Below are positions 36,254 to 44,386 of a stretch of 64,000 nucleotides of DNA, in pieces. Under the pieces are notes generated by a model. That model was not told the DNA's origin and made no database searches. It saw only the letters and a program-made list of their open reading frames with translations. The stretch is from Bacillus sp. A301a_S52. GTDB lineage: Bacteria > Bacillota > Bacilli > Bacillales > Salisediminibacteriaceae. Location: assembly GCA_024701455.1 (NCBI GenBank), contig JABXYP010000001.1, positions 1 to 64,000 on the forward strand. The letters run 5' to 3'. The translations under genes and the position numbers were made by a program. Every line of letters begins with the position of its first letter. The stretch's first letter is position 1.

Positions 36254-37714
36254 ATGACGACCATCAAAAAAATGCCGGTACGATGGCTGATTGTTCTCCT
36301 TATGATAAGTTTTACAACGCTTATGGTGAGCTGTAGTAAATCAGAGTCGTACCCTGAGCAAGAGATGTATACGACACAATTATCACCTGACGAAATCGTA
36401 AATTCAGCTTTTAAAGATGAGTTTCCACTTCAATATGAAAGTTACTTAAAAAATATGATGCCTGAAAACGACAATACATCAAAATTTGCTGAAGATATTG
36501 AACCGAACCTCCCTATTTTGTTTCATAACTATGGGTTTATGCTAGAGTATAACAAAACGAGGGGACATACGTATGCGTTAGAAGACGTTATGTCCATAGC
36601 CCGTATTAATGATGACTCAATAGGGTCATGTATGACGTGTAAAAGTACAGCTGTTCCAGCGCTTTTAGATGAGATGGGGGATGATTATTGGAGTGCTAAT
36701 TTTAAAGAGGAGATCGTCCCACTAACATTGGCGTATGGAGAAGGCTTTGAAAGTGATGAATTAGGCACATATGGACATCTTTCTATTGGCTGTTCTGATT
36801 GTCATGATCCTGTGACAATGGAGCTGCGTATAACTAGACCATCTTTTACAAATGCCATGGCTAGACAGGGGATAGATGTGACAGAAGCCACTAAAAATGA
36901 TATGAGAAGTTATGTTTGTGCCCAATGTCATGTGGAATATTACTTTGAACCGGATAAAAAAAAGGTCACCTTTCCTTGGGATAATGGGTTAAAGCCAGAA
37001 GAAATGTTTGAATATAAAGAAAATCAAGCCAAAGAAGATGGCTTCGAATACGATTGGATTCATAGTATTTCTGGCGCGCCTATGTTAAAAGCACAGCATC
37101 CCGAATTTGAGTTGTGGAGTTATGGCCCACATGGGGAAGCAGAGGTGTCTTGTGCAGATTGTCACATGCCTTATGAACGAACAGATGGCAGTAAAAAAAT
37201 AACTTCGCATCATTGGAGTTCCCCAATGGATAACGTTGAACAAACATGTCGAACGTGCCATTCGGATAAATCAGAAGCTGATTTAGTGGAAAGGGTTGAA
37301 AATATTCAATCACGCCACCTTGAAGCTATGGAGGAAACACAAGATCATTCAGTGCGAGCCCATTATTACGTTAATCGAATGATTACGGTTGGAGCTCCAC
37401 AAGAGCGTATTGAGGAAGCACAATGGTATATTCGAAAAGGACAGTGGTTTTGGGATATTATCGCTGCTGAAAATTCTGATGGCTTTCATAATCCTCAAGG
37501 GGGGATGGATGCTATGAGAACCTCCTCTGATGCGTCAAATGAAGCGATACGTATCGCTATTGAAGAGCTAATTAAATTAGATGTGGACCTAGATGAGTTA
37601 GAGGCTCAAATAGAAGAAACAATTCAAGCAGTTTATAACGAAGAAGATCCAGATTTAAAACATACTCACGCAACAAATGATGACTTCCCAAATGTGTTGG
37701 AATTAGACGATTAG
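36254..37714 (+). CDS. nrfA: Ammonia-forming cytochrome c nitrite reductase NrfA
   Basis: Pentahaem enzyme reducing nitrite to ammonium with six electrons, on the outer face of the membrane. From ATG 36254 it has 486 residues. It begins with a lipoprotein signal (lipobox LMVSC, Cys27), so it is tethered to the membrane near NrfH. The haem sites are the active-site CMTCK with a lysine ligand (126-130), CSDCH (180-184), CAQCH (222-226), CADCH (300-304) and CRTCH (332-336). An upstream in-frame TTG at 36224 overlaps nrfH. GGGAGGGAAGAAGG before 36254 supports the later start. Confidence 0.95.
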   Translation: MTTIKKMPVRWLIVLLMISFTTLMVSCSKSESYPEQEMYTTQLSPDEIVNSAFKDEFPLQYESYLKNMMPENDNTSKFAEDIEPNLPILFHNYGFMLEYNKTRGHTYALEDVMSIARINDDSIGSCMTCKSTAVPALLDEMGDDYWSANFKEEIVPLTLAYGEGFESDELGTYGHLSIGCSDCHDPVTMELRITRPSFTNAMARQGIDVTEATKNDMRSYVCAQCHVEYYFEPDKKKVTFPWDNGLKPEEMFEYKENQAKEDGFEYDWIHSISGAPMLKAQHPEFELWSYGPHGEAEVSCADCHMPYERTDGSKKITSHHWSSPMDNVEQTCRTCHSDKSEADLVERVENIQSRHLEAMEETQDHSVRAHYYVNRMITVGAPQERIEEAQWYIRKGQWFWDIIAAENSDGFHNPQGGMDAMRTSSDASNEAIRIAIEELIKLDVDLDELEAQIEETIQAVYNEEDPDLKHTHATNDDFPNVLELDD

Positions 37715-37760
37715 TATGATGAGGGAAAAAGAACATAGGTAGTTATAAGGAAAGCTTTGG

Positions 37761-37801
37761 GGACGGATAGACAGTTATTGAATGAGACTATCTATCCGTC
37801 C
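37761..37801. terminator. Hairpin between convergent nrfA and peroxidase genes
   Basis: GGACGGATAG (37761-37770) pairs perfectly with CTATCCGTCC (37792-37801). No T-run follows on either strand, so termination is uncertain, but its position between converging genes fits a shared terminator. Confidence 0.45.
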
Positions 37802-37819
37802 GTCAATCGTGATGTGGGA

Positions 37820-38923
37820 TTAATCTTCTGGAAGAGGAGGGACATCAACTTGTGGGCTCTCGCCAGATAATGCTAATAAAAACGCATGAAGAGCCTCTTT
37901 CTCGTCATTTGTTAAATTAAGCTCTTGCATTAACGCACTCTTATTAGGATGATCGTCCCCTCCACGATCATAATAGTCTATTACATCTTCCAACGTTTCA
38001 ATGCTCCCGTTATGCATGTAGGGACCGCGATGATCAATACCGTATAAGCCTGGTGTTCGGAATGCCCCAACATCCGCGTCTTCACCAGTCACGTCGTAAC
38101 GCCCTTTATCATCTGTTTCCATACCGATATTATGGAAGTTATCATCAGATAAATTTGGACCTGTGTGACATGTTATGCATGAGGCTTCACCAGCGAAAAG
38201 CTCCATACCTTTAATTTCTTCCTCTGTTAAGGCATCGTAGTCTCCAGCTAAAAAAGCATCAAAAGGTGTGTCATCAATCACGATGGTTCGTTGGAATGCT
38301 GCCAGTGCTTTTCCTATGTTTTCAACTGTAATGTCATCATTAAAAGCGTTTTCAAACTTCTCCACATAACCATCAATTTCGGATAGCTGGACGACTAGTT
38401 TATCTAAGTCTTGATTCATTTCGATCTCAGACTCAATAGGTCCCAGTGCTTGAGATTCTAAGGAATCTGCCCGTCCATCCCAAAACAGAGATGTATAATA
38501 ACCTGAATTAATGATGGTAGGGGTATTTCTAGGGCCTTCAACACCATCGAAGCCTTCAAAAAGGGGCTTACCATCTCCATACCCGAGAGCCGGAATGTGA
38601 CAGGAGGCACAGCTTAACGAATTATCTCCAGATAGCCGAGGATCAAAAAATAACGTTTTACCGAGTTCGATGGTCTCTTCCGTCATTGGGTTATCTTCAG
38701 GAATTTCCATGTCTCCTAATGGTTGAAACAAACTAATCAACTCGCTAAAGGGATCATCGTCATCGTGAGCGTTTGAATTGACCGTTTCCTCACCTTGTTC
38801 ATTCGTCACATCTGTTCCTGAATTGTCAATTTCTTTAGTGGCGGTGTTCTCTGTATCTCCGCATGCCAACAAAAGTACAAACGTGACGGAAAGTGCCGTA
38901 ATAAGCTTCATGTGCTTTAGCAT
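37820..38923 (-). CDS. Di-haem cytochrome c peroxidase (CCP/MauG family) lipoprotein
   Basis: Exported di-haem peroxidase that reduces hydrogen peroxide using electrons from small cytochromes. It has 367 residues. The lipoprotein signal has lipobox LLLAC and Cys21, followed by an acidic linker to about residue 58. Haem sites are CASCH (105-109) and CITCH (249-253). The family blocks LFFDPRLSGDNSLSCASCH, FWDGRADSLESQ and FRTPGLYGIDHRGPYMHNG are clear. ATG 38923 has GGGGAGG 7 bases upstream. It faces nrfA and is divergent from the ccm cluster that would mature it. Confidence 0.93.
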   Translation of the reverse strand: MLKHMKLITALSVTFVLLLACGDTENTATKEIDNSGTDVTNEQGEETVNSNAHDDDDPFSELISLFQPLGDMEIPEDNPMTEETIELGKTLFFDPRLSGDNSLSCASCHIPALGYGDGKPLFEGFDGVEGPRNTPTIINSGYYTSLFWDGRADSLESQALGPIESEIEMNQDLDKLVVQLSEIDGYVEKFENAFNDDITVENIGKALAAFQRTIVIDDTPFDAFLAGDYDALTEEEIKGMELFAGEASCITCHTGPNLSDDNFHNIGMETDDKGRYDVTGEDADVGAFRTPGLYGIDHRGPYMHNGSIETLEDVIDYYDRGGDDHPNKSALMQELNLTNDEKEALHAFLLALSGESPQVDVPPLPED

Positions 38924-38962
38924 GTGTCAGCCTCCCCAAAATAAAATAGATATTACTTTTTT

Positions 38963-38988
38963 ACACCTCCTTTTTAATTATTATTATA
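38963..38988 (-). promoter_or_regulatory. Peroxidase promoter -10 with start-less Shine-Dalgarno leader
   Basis: On the minus strand TATAAT (38988-38983) would start transcription near 38976. The message would begin almost at once with AAAAAGGAGGTGT (38975-38963). That is a perfect ribosome-binding sequence with no start codon after it; the gene has its own site nearer the ATG. This resembles the mRNA-stabilising STAB-SD elements of bacilli. Confidence 0.5.
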
Positions 38989-39047
38989 AATAAGCTTTGC
39001 GTGGAATAAATTTTGAAAATGTGAACATTTTGAAACATTTACCATTT

Positions 39048-39063
39048 AGTGACGTTTATCACA
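39048..39063. promoter_or_regulatory. Fnr-like palindrome between peroxidase and ccm genes
   Basis: AGTGACGTTTATCACA matches TGTGA-N6-TCACA at 9 of 10 fixed positions. It lies about 125 bases before the peroxidase gene and 385 before the ccm cluster. The spacing to a -10 is not ideal on either side. The remaining spacer 38989-39321 shows no gene. Confidence 0.45.
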
Positions 39064-39321
39064 TTTAAGGGATTTTTTAAAATTTCACAGACCGTTCATT
39101 TTTTTACTGAAAAAAGTGAGAGCACACATGCTAGGATAAAAATGGAATAACTATTCTAACCTAATAGCCATTGTAGACTAAAAGCAATTTTATCCACATA
39201 CAGCTTTTTGAGGGCGCTGTCATCTAAGTGAATGATTTGATTATTGTAGATTAAAGCCACATAAAGCGAATTTTAATCAAAGGGAGTTTTCGTTCTTTTT
39301 CTACGGAGTGGTCGTTGAGTG

Positions 39322-39418
39322 AATCAAGACATTAGCATCCGTTACCTGCCGCCTAAATAGATTTAGCTCTCCTCTCTATTTTGAGCCGGGCGTTTTATGG
39401 ACATTTATCTGTAATAAA
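39322..39418 (-). repeat. Dispersed hairpin repeat, copy R3
   Basis: The reverse complement aligns with R1 over its whole length (ATTACAGATAAATGTCC to ACGGATGCTAATGTCTTGA). It lies directly upstream of the ccm cluster and could supply its leader hairpin. Similarity to copy R4 continues about 40 bases further on the 5' side. Confidence 0.85.
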
Positions 39419-39447
39419 ACTTTCAATGAAAAGGAAGGAGGAGCTTT

Positions 39448-40467
39448 ATGGGACTCCAAGGTACCAGGATATGTGGAATTGCTTTCCTACTTAGTTTTCT
39501 TAACACCATTTTCACTTTTGGGGTTGCTTCAGCTCAAAGTGAGATAGTAAATTCATCGCTTACATACAAGGAATTGGTTATTCAAGTCATGCCACAATAT
39601 GTGGAGCCTGAAGGGTGGGAAGAAGGAAGGCCTGCTGTGCTTGTTGGACAGCATGGTACCTTAGGAAACGAGCTGGAGTCTTCCTACGATGGAGAAATAC
39701 GAGTCCCAGTTCCTAGTGATAACCATATGTTTACATTATCGATGGTTGGCATTTTTGATGAAGAAGGAATGGTGCACGATGTGGAAGCTTACGTAGACAC
39801 TGAAGCTCAAGAGGTTGTGTGGGAAACAGAAGAGTCCATAGCGTCTAGTGATAATTATCAATTTGTAATAGAGTATTTCATTGATTCTTTTGAAGTAGCC
39901 AGTGACACATACACTTTTTCTTTTCATTATGAACTTGAGAGGCGAGCTGAGGAGGTCAGTCTCATTATATTTGAACCTTTTGGCTCAGAGGACTTTACTA
40001 TATCTGGAGAACCTGATCGAGAGTTAGAGATGTTTGGTGTTCCAGCTTATGCCTTTGAGAAAGAAAAGGCTGAGGAAGGAGAAGGATTTACGTTTCTAAT
40101 TTCTTATGATAAAGCTGATCACCTTACCACTCTAGAAGCATTAGAAAACCAAATGGTTCCTAATGATGAGATTCATGCACAATTTCAAACGAATGATGCC
40201 TCGACGGAAGCGGCAGGAGAAACTCGACCTCTTATTGAATTGGAAGGCGCCATTATGATTAGTATCTCACTTATTATTGCTAGTTTATTTGTTTTCTTTG
40301 GTTTTAGAGCACGTGCTAAATATCACATAGAAACAATTAAATCGTCTGACTCAAAGGGTGTTGAAGCAGAAAAGATTAGAGCATTAAGACAACAACTCAT
40401 TCGTGGAGAAATCGATGAAGAAACGTATAATCAAGCACGAACGAAATCATTAGTGAAGGAGGAATGA
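39448..40467 (+). CDS. Membrane-anchored protein of unknown function, first gene of ccm cluster
   Basis: Protein of 339 residues. The N-terminal signal peptide runs to about residue 29 (GVASAQS). An acidic, beta-rich outer domain of about 235 residues follows, then one membrane helix (about 267-288) and a short cytoplasmic tail. The tail IRALRQQLIRGEIDEETYNQ resembles the segment of CcmI that follows its membrane helices. No haem motif or cysteine pair. AAGGAGGAG precedes ATG 39448. ccmE starts 3 bases after it, so it is co-translated with the maturation genes. Its role could be apocytochrome handling, but I do not recognise the outer domain. Confidence 0.75.
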   Translation: MGLQGTRICGIAFLLSFLNTIFTFGVASAQSEIVNSSLTYKELVIQVMPQYVEPEGWEEGRPAVLVGQHGTLGNELESSYDGEIRVPVPSDNHMFTLSMVGIFDEEGMVHDVEAYVDTEAQEVVWETEESIASSDNYQFVIEYFIDSFEVASDTYTFSFHYELERRAEEVSLIIFEPFGSEDFTISGEPDRELEMFGVPAYAFEKEKAEEGEGFTFLISYDKADHLTTLEALENQMVPNDEIHAQFQTNDASTEAAGETRPLIELEGAIMISISLIIASLFVFFGFRARAKYHIETIKSSDSKGVEAEKIRALRQQLIRGEIDEETYNQARTKSLVKEE

Positions 40468-40470
40468 AAA

Positions 40471-40926
40471 GTGAAAAAAAATACGAAAGTTATTTTGGCT
40501 GGAAGTCTTATCTTTATGAGCATACTTGTCTTACTTATTACTGCTACTCCAACATCTAGCGGAGCGGAAGTGCCAATTAATCATTTAAACGAGAATGGAA
40601 AGAAATTTGAAGAGAGATACATCACCACAGAGGGTTTTTTAATAGAGAACTCGGTTGTTTGGAATGCGGATGCTATTGAACTGCAATTTGATTTACAAGA
40701 TGAAGAGGGACATAGACTATCCGTCTATTACCATGGTGTACAGCCTGATAACTTTTCGGATGATGTGATTGTCATTGTACATGGATATGTCACTTCAGAC
40801 GGTATTTTTGAAGCGGAAAAAGTTCAGACTCGCTGTCCGTCTGTTTATGAAGGAGAGGACCCTGAAGACTATGATCCAGATATTCACCGTGAGATGGATA
40901 GGCAATTAAACATCGATGACGACTAA
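40471..40926 (+). CDS. ccmE: Haem chaperone CcmE, cysteine type
   Basis: Carries haem from the CcmABCD complex to CcmF. It has 151 residues: an N-terminal membrane anchor (about 7-26), then the OB-fold (FEERYITTEGFLIENS, VIVIVHGYVTSDGIFEAEKV). In E. coli haem is held by a histidine in the motif HXXXY. Here the motif is CPSVY, so Cys122 replaces histidine and Tyr126 is kept. This is the CXXXY type known from a variant System I in archaea and some bacteria. It starts at GTG 40471 with AAGGAGG 8 bases upstream. Confidence 0.9.
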   Translation: MKKNTKVILAGSLIFMSILVLLITATPTSSGAEVPINHLNENGKKFEERYITTEGFLIENSVVWNADAIELQFDLQDEEGHRLSVYYHGVQPDNFSDDVIVIVHGYVTSDGIFEAEKVQTRCPSVYEGEDPEDYDPDIHREMDRQLNIDDD

Positions 40927-40965
40927 TAGAGTAGCGATCATATTTTGCAAAAGTAGGTGAGTACT

Positions 40966-42945
40966 ATGCATGTAATCGGAAATATCACCATCTACCTGGC
41001 TTTCTTTTTATCCATCTATGCTTTTATCGTGTATATCTTTGGGATTAGAAAACAAGATCAACGATTTATTGACAGTGGCAAAGGTGCTACGATGAGTATT
41101 TTTATTCTTGCTAGTCTGTCAATGGTGTTAATGTTTGTACTATTAGGAACAAGCCAATTTCAATTTGAGTATGTGGCTCACTATACAAGCTCAGATTTAC
41201 CTCTCATCTATAAATTAGCCGCATTATGGGCGGGTAACGCAGGTTCGTTATTGTTATGGACATTTTTCCTCACGATGTACAGTGCGATGGTTACCTTTTC
41301 AAAAAAAATGAAGCGTAATCCCATGACACCCTATATTACAAGTATCCTCTTATTAAACATCATGTTCTTTTATTTTATATTAAGCTTTGTCACCCAACCT
41401 TTCGCCATCTTAGAGAATACCCCAGTGGAAGGAAGGGGCTTGAATCCAATGCTACAAGACCCAGGGATGGTTTTCCACCCTGTTACCCTTTACTTAGGTT
41501 ACGTAGGTCTTGCTGTACCATTTGCTTTTGCAATTGCCTCACTTATTGTAAAAAATATGGATGTATTTTGGATTCAAATGACGAGAAGGTGGACGATTAT
41601 TGCCTGGGCATTTCTAACACTAGGTAATGTTATTGGTGGTTATTGGGCTTATACAGAGCTTGGTTGGGGTGGTTATTGGGCATGGGACCCTGTGGAAAAC
41701 GCGTCATTTATGCCTTGGCTTACGGTGACGGCATATTTACACTCTGTCATGATTCAAGAGCGTAAAAACATGTTAAAGATATGGAATTTAAGCTTGATTA
41801 TTCTATCTTATGCGCTAACGTTGTTTGGAACATTTCTTGTGAGAAGTGGGGTTCTCACATCGGTTCATGCCTTTGGTGAGACGAATTTAGGTGCCTATTT
41901 CCTTGTGTTTATGGCATTTATGGTTATTCTTTCTATGTACTTGTTAATGAGCCGCTATCAGTTAATAAAAAAGGATACGGGGCAATTTGAAGCTTATGTA
42001 TCAAAGGAAAGTTCATTTTTAATTAATAACCTCATACTGCTTGGTGGTACATTTGCAGTCTTTTGGGGTACCGTTTTTCCTTTAGTGAGTGAAGCGGTAC
42101 GGGGAACAAAGGTAACAGTTGGAGTACCATTTTTCAATACAGTGATGTCACCAATTTTACTTTCGCTCTTGTTTCTTATGGCAATATGTCCCCTTATTGC
42201 ATGGCAGCGTGCAAGCGTCAAGAATATAAAGGATAATTTCCTTATTCCGGCTCTTATCAGTGTGTCTGTCGCTATTGTTATTGTAGTAATGGGAGTGAGA
42301 GAAGCTTATCCCGTCCTTGGATTTACGATTATTACATTTATGATATTAACTCACCTTGTGGAATTTATTCGTGGCACAAGAGCACGACACCATGTAACGA
42401 AAGAAGCTGTACCTGTTGCATTGTTTCGTTTAATGATTCGGAGTCGGCGTCGCTATGGAGGTTACATCGTCCATTTAGGCATCGCTTTAATCGCTTTTGG
42501 TATTGTAGGCGCTAATTTTGATGTTGAACGTATGGAAACATTAGCTGTAGGTGAAACGTTGACAATCGGTGATTATACCCTCACGTATGAGGAGTTAGGG
42601 CAGCGAAGTGATGGCGTCAATGAGAGTGTATTTGCTAGATTAGCCATTGAAAAACATGGCCGAGATCTCGGTTATATTTATCCAGAACGTGTCTTTTATT
42701 TAAATTGGGAGGAACCTTCAACGGAAGTAGCGGTTCGGAGTACACTCCGAGAAGACTTATATGTGGTTTTAAGCGGCTGGGAGGAGGACAGACGTGCCAC
42801 ATTTCAAGTGAAAATTAACCCCCTCGTTCAGTGGATTTGGATCGGTAGTTTTGTCCTTGTTTTAGGAGCTGTCTTTGCTATATGGGGTGGTCGATATGGC
42901 CAGGTTAACCCGCGATACACTGGTCCTGAAAGAAATGTGTATTAA
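40966..42945 (+). CDS. ccmF: Cytochrome c haem lyase subunit CcmF
   Basis: Polytopic membrane protein of the haem-handling family that transfers haem from CcmE to apocytochrome. It has 659 residues with many membrane segments. The tryptophan-rich WWD-type motif WGGYWAWDPVENAS runs from 234, flanked by conserved histidines (FHPVTLYLGY and TAYLHSVMIQE). The start ATG 40966 follows TAGGTGAG; a GTG at 40957 is part of that site. It is the only CcmF-like protein in the window, so it would have to serve both CXXCH sites and the CXXCK site of NrfA. Confidence 0.95.
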   Translation: MHVIGNITIYLAFFLSIYAFIVYIFGIRKQDQRFIDSGKGATMSIFILASLSMVLMFVLLGTSQFQFEYVAHYTSSDLPLIYKLAALWAGNAGSLLLWTFFLTMYSAMVTFSKKMKRNPMTPYITSILLLNIMFFYFILSFVTQPFAILENTPVEGRGLNPMLQDPGMVFHPVTLYLGYVGLAVPFAFAIASLIVKNMDVFWIQMTRRWTIIAWAFLTLGNVIGGYWAYTELGWGGYWAWDPVENASFMPWLTVTAYLHSVMIQERKNMLKIWNLSLIILSYALTLFGTFLVRSGVLTSVHAFGETNLGAYFLVFMAFMVILSMYLLMSRYQLIKKDTGQFEAYVSKESSFLINNLILLGGTFAVFWGTVFPLVSEAVRGTKVTVGVPFFNTVMSPILLSLLFLMAICPLIAWQRASVKNIKDNFLIPALISVSVAIVIVVMGVREAYPVLGFTIITFMILTHLVEFIRGTRARHHVTKEAVPVALFRLMIRSRRRYGGYIVHLGIALIAFGIVGANFDVERMETLAVGETLTIGDYTLTYEELGQRSDGVNESVFARLAIEKHGRDLGYIYPERVFYLNWEEPSTEVAVRSTLREDLYVVLSGWEEDRRATFQVKINPLVQWIWIGSFVLVLGAVFAIWGGRYGQVNPRYTGPERNVY

Positions 42946-42993
42946 CTTTGTCCAAAGGGGCGGCTGAAAATTTAAATATCGGATGTGATAAAA

Positions 42994-43494
42994 ATGATTC
43001 GAAGGCGATGGCTCGTTTGCATGATTCTATTCATAATTTTTCCAACCAATGATCATGTAAAAAGTCAGGATATCTATACGATCAATTCTCCTGAAGTAAA
43101 GGACATTGCTAGTCACTTAGCCATGGAAGGACACAGCGAGCATGATTTAGCCACGTGTACAACGATGCAACGCTATTATGAGGAAATTGCAGACATGCTT
43201 AACGAGGGCTATGAGAAACAGGACATTCTGGCTGACTATGAAGCTATGTATGGCGAACAGGGATTTCGTGAACCGAATAAAACAGGATTTAGTCTCCTTG
43301 CATGGACCCTTCCTTTTATCGCCTTAGGAGCGGGGATAATGGCATTTATTATACGAGTAACGAGACAAGTGAAAGACCATAAGCAATTAACAGATGAAGC
43401 AAGAGAAGGACAGGAGAAGGATGAATCTCAAGATAGTACTGAAGATGACATCATGAAAGCACTTATTGAAGAAGAGAAACGTCACTATTTTTAA
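42994..43494 (+). CDS. ccmH: CcmH-like protein lacking the CXXC motif
   Basis: Protein of 166 residues: signal peptide to about residue 26, a helical outer domain, one membrane helix (SLLAWTLPFIALGAGIMAFII) and a cytoplasmic tail. The region EIADMLNEGYEKQDILADYEAMYG followed by EPNKTGFSLLAW aligns with CcmH/CycL proteins. The thiol-reducing LRCXXC of that family is missing: the matching stretch reads LAMEGHSEHDLATC, with a single cysteine at 55. It therefore may not reduce apocytochrome thiols in the usual way. The start ATG 42994 is preferred over GTG 42985. Confidence 0.75.
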   Translation: MIRRRWLVCMILFIIFPTNDHVKSQDIYTINSPEVKDIASHLAMEGHSEHDLATCTTMQRYYEEIADMLNEGYEKQDILADYEAMYGEQGFREPNKTGFSLLAWTLPFIALGAGIMAFIIRVTRQVKDHKQLTDEAREGQEKDESQDSTEDDIMKALIEEEKRHYF

Positions 43495-43602
43495 CGCTAA
43501 CTCAATTAGTCATATAACAAGAAATATTTAACAAGAATCAGTAGGAAGACAAATAGTAAAAAAGGTTGTAAACATTTATATAAAGAAAGGAAGTGATTTT
43601 TA

Positions 43603-43971
43603 GTGGCGTATGTGGTGAGTGCTCTTCTTATTGGACTTTGTCTCTACCTCGTGATTCAACCATTTTTTGTATCGCAAAAGGAATGGCAAGTCGATGCGCT
43701 CATAGATGATCTAGATACGATTACACTAGAGCAAATCTATGCAACTCTTAATGAACTTGATATGGAATATAACATGGGCAAAGTGCCTGAGAGTGAGTAT
43801 GACAAGTTAAAGTCTCAATATGAAAAAATAGCGGTTACCTTGTTAAAAGAGGAGGCCTATGCAGAAGTAGAATACAAGGATAAAAATGAGCGCCCTCAAT
43901 CGGAAGCCACATATGACCTTGAGATAACCAAGGAATTAGAGGAATTGAAGACACAACGAAAGGGGGAGTGA
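43603..43971 (+). CDS. CcmI-like small membrane protein
   Basis: 122 residues. One N-terminal membrane helix (about 3-20) is followed by a cytoplasmic segment, TLNELDMEYNMGKVPESEYD, that resembles the leucine-rich segment of CcmI N-terminal parts. The TPR domain of full CcmI is absent. It starts at GTG 43603 after GGAAGTGA. The next gene begins 3 bases after its stop. A likely assembly factor of the cytochrome maturation complex; the exact role is unknown. Confidence 0.7.
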   Translation: MAYVVSALLIGLCLYLVIQPFFVSQKEWQVDALIDDLDTITLEQIYATLNELDMEYNMGKVPESEYDKLKSQYEKIAVTLLKEEAYAEVEYKDKNERPQSEATYDLEITKELEELKTQRKGE

Positions 43972-43974
43972 CAC

Positions 43975-44370
43975 ATGCTGGAGTGGTTAGGAGCTTCTGT
44001 CCCCCCTGTGTATACCCCTAATTTTCACCCGGAGGGTCATATGAAAATGTGGTATACGTCACCGCTCAATCGTTTTGAGCCTCATCTTATGACTGCTATT
44101 TTTATCATTATAATCATCACAGGAGCATGTTTGGCAATTCACTTTAAATTTAGAGCCAAATCTAATAGAGAAACGTGGGAGAACACAGATGAAGAAAAAA
44201 GGTTCCAGCAACTCATGACAAAGAAAAACATAACGTTAAACAAACTATTAGAGATAGACACTCTCTATCACGAAGGGAAAATCACGGAAGCCGAATATGA
44301 GTTAAAGTCAAGACAGTACAGGAACTATTTATATGAAATTAAAAAAAAGCTTAATGACTTTATGACTTAG
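43975..44370 (+). CDS. Second CcmI-like small membrane protein
   Basis: 131 residues. A short outer segment at the N-terminus, one membrane helix (about 39-57), then a cytoplasmic part with LLEIDTLYHEGKITEAEYEL, the same kind of motif as in the two other accessory proteins of this cluster. AGGGGGAG precedes ATG 43975. No haem or thiol motif. I do not recognise a named family beyond this resemblance. Confidence 0.65.
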   Translation: MLEWLGASVPPVYTPNFHPEGHMKMWYTSPLNRFEPHLMTAIFIIIIITGACLAIHFKFRAKSNRETWENTDEEKRFQQLMTKKNITLNKLLEIDTLYHEGKITEAEYELKSRQYRNYLYEIKKKLNDFMT

Positions 44371-44386
44371 CTAAAGAGGGAGGAAA

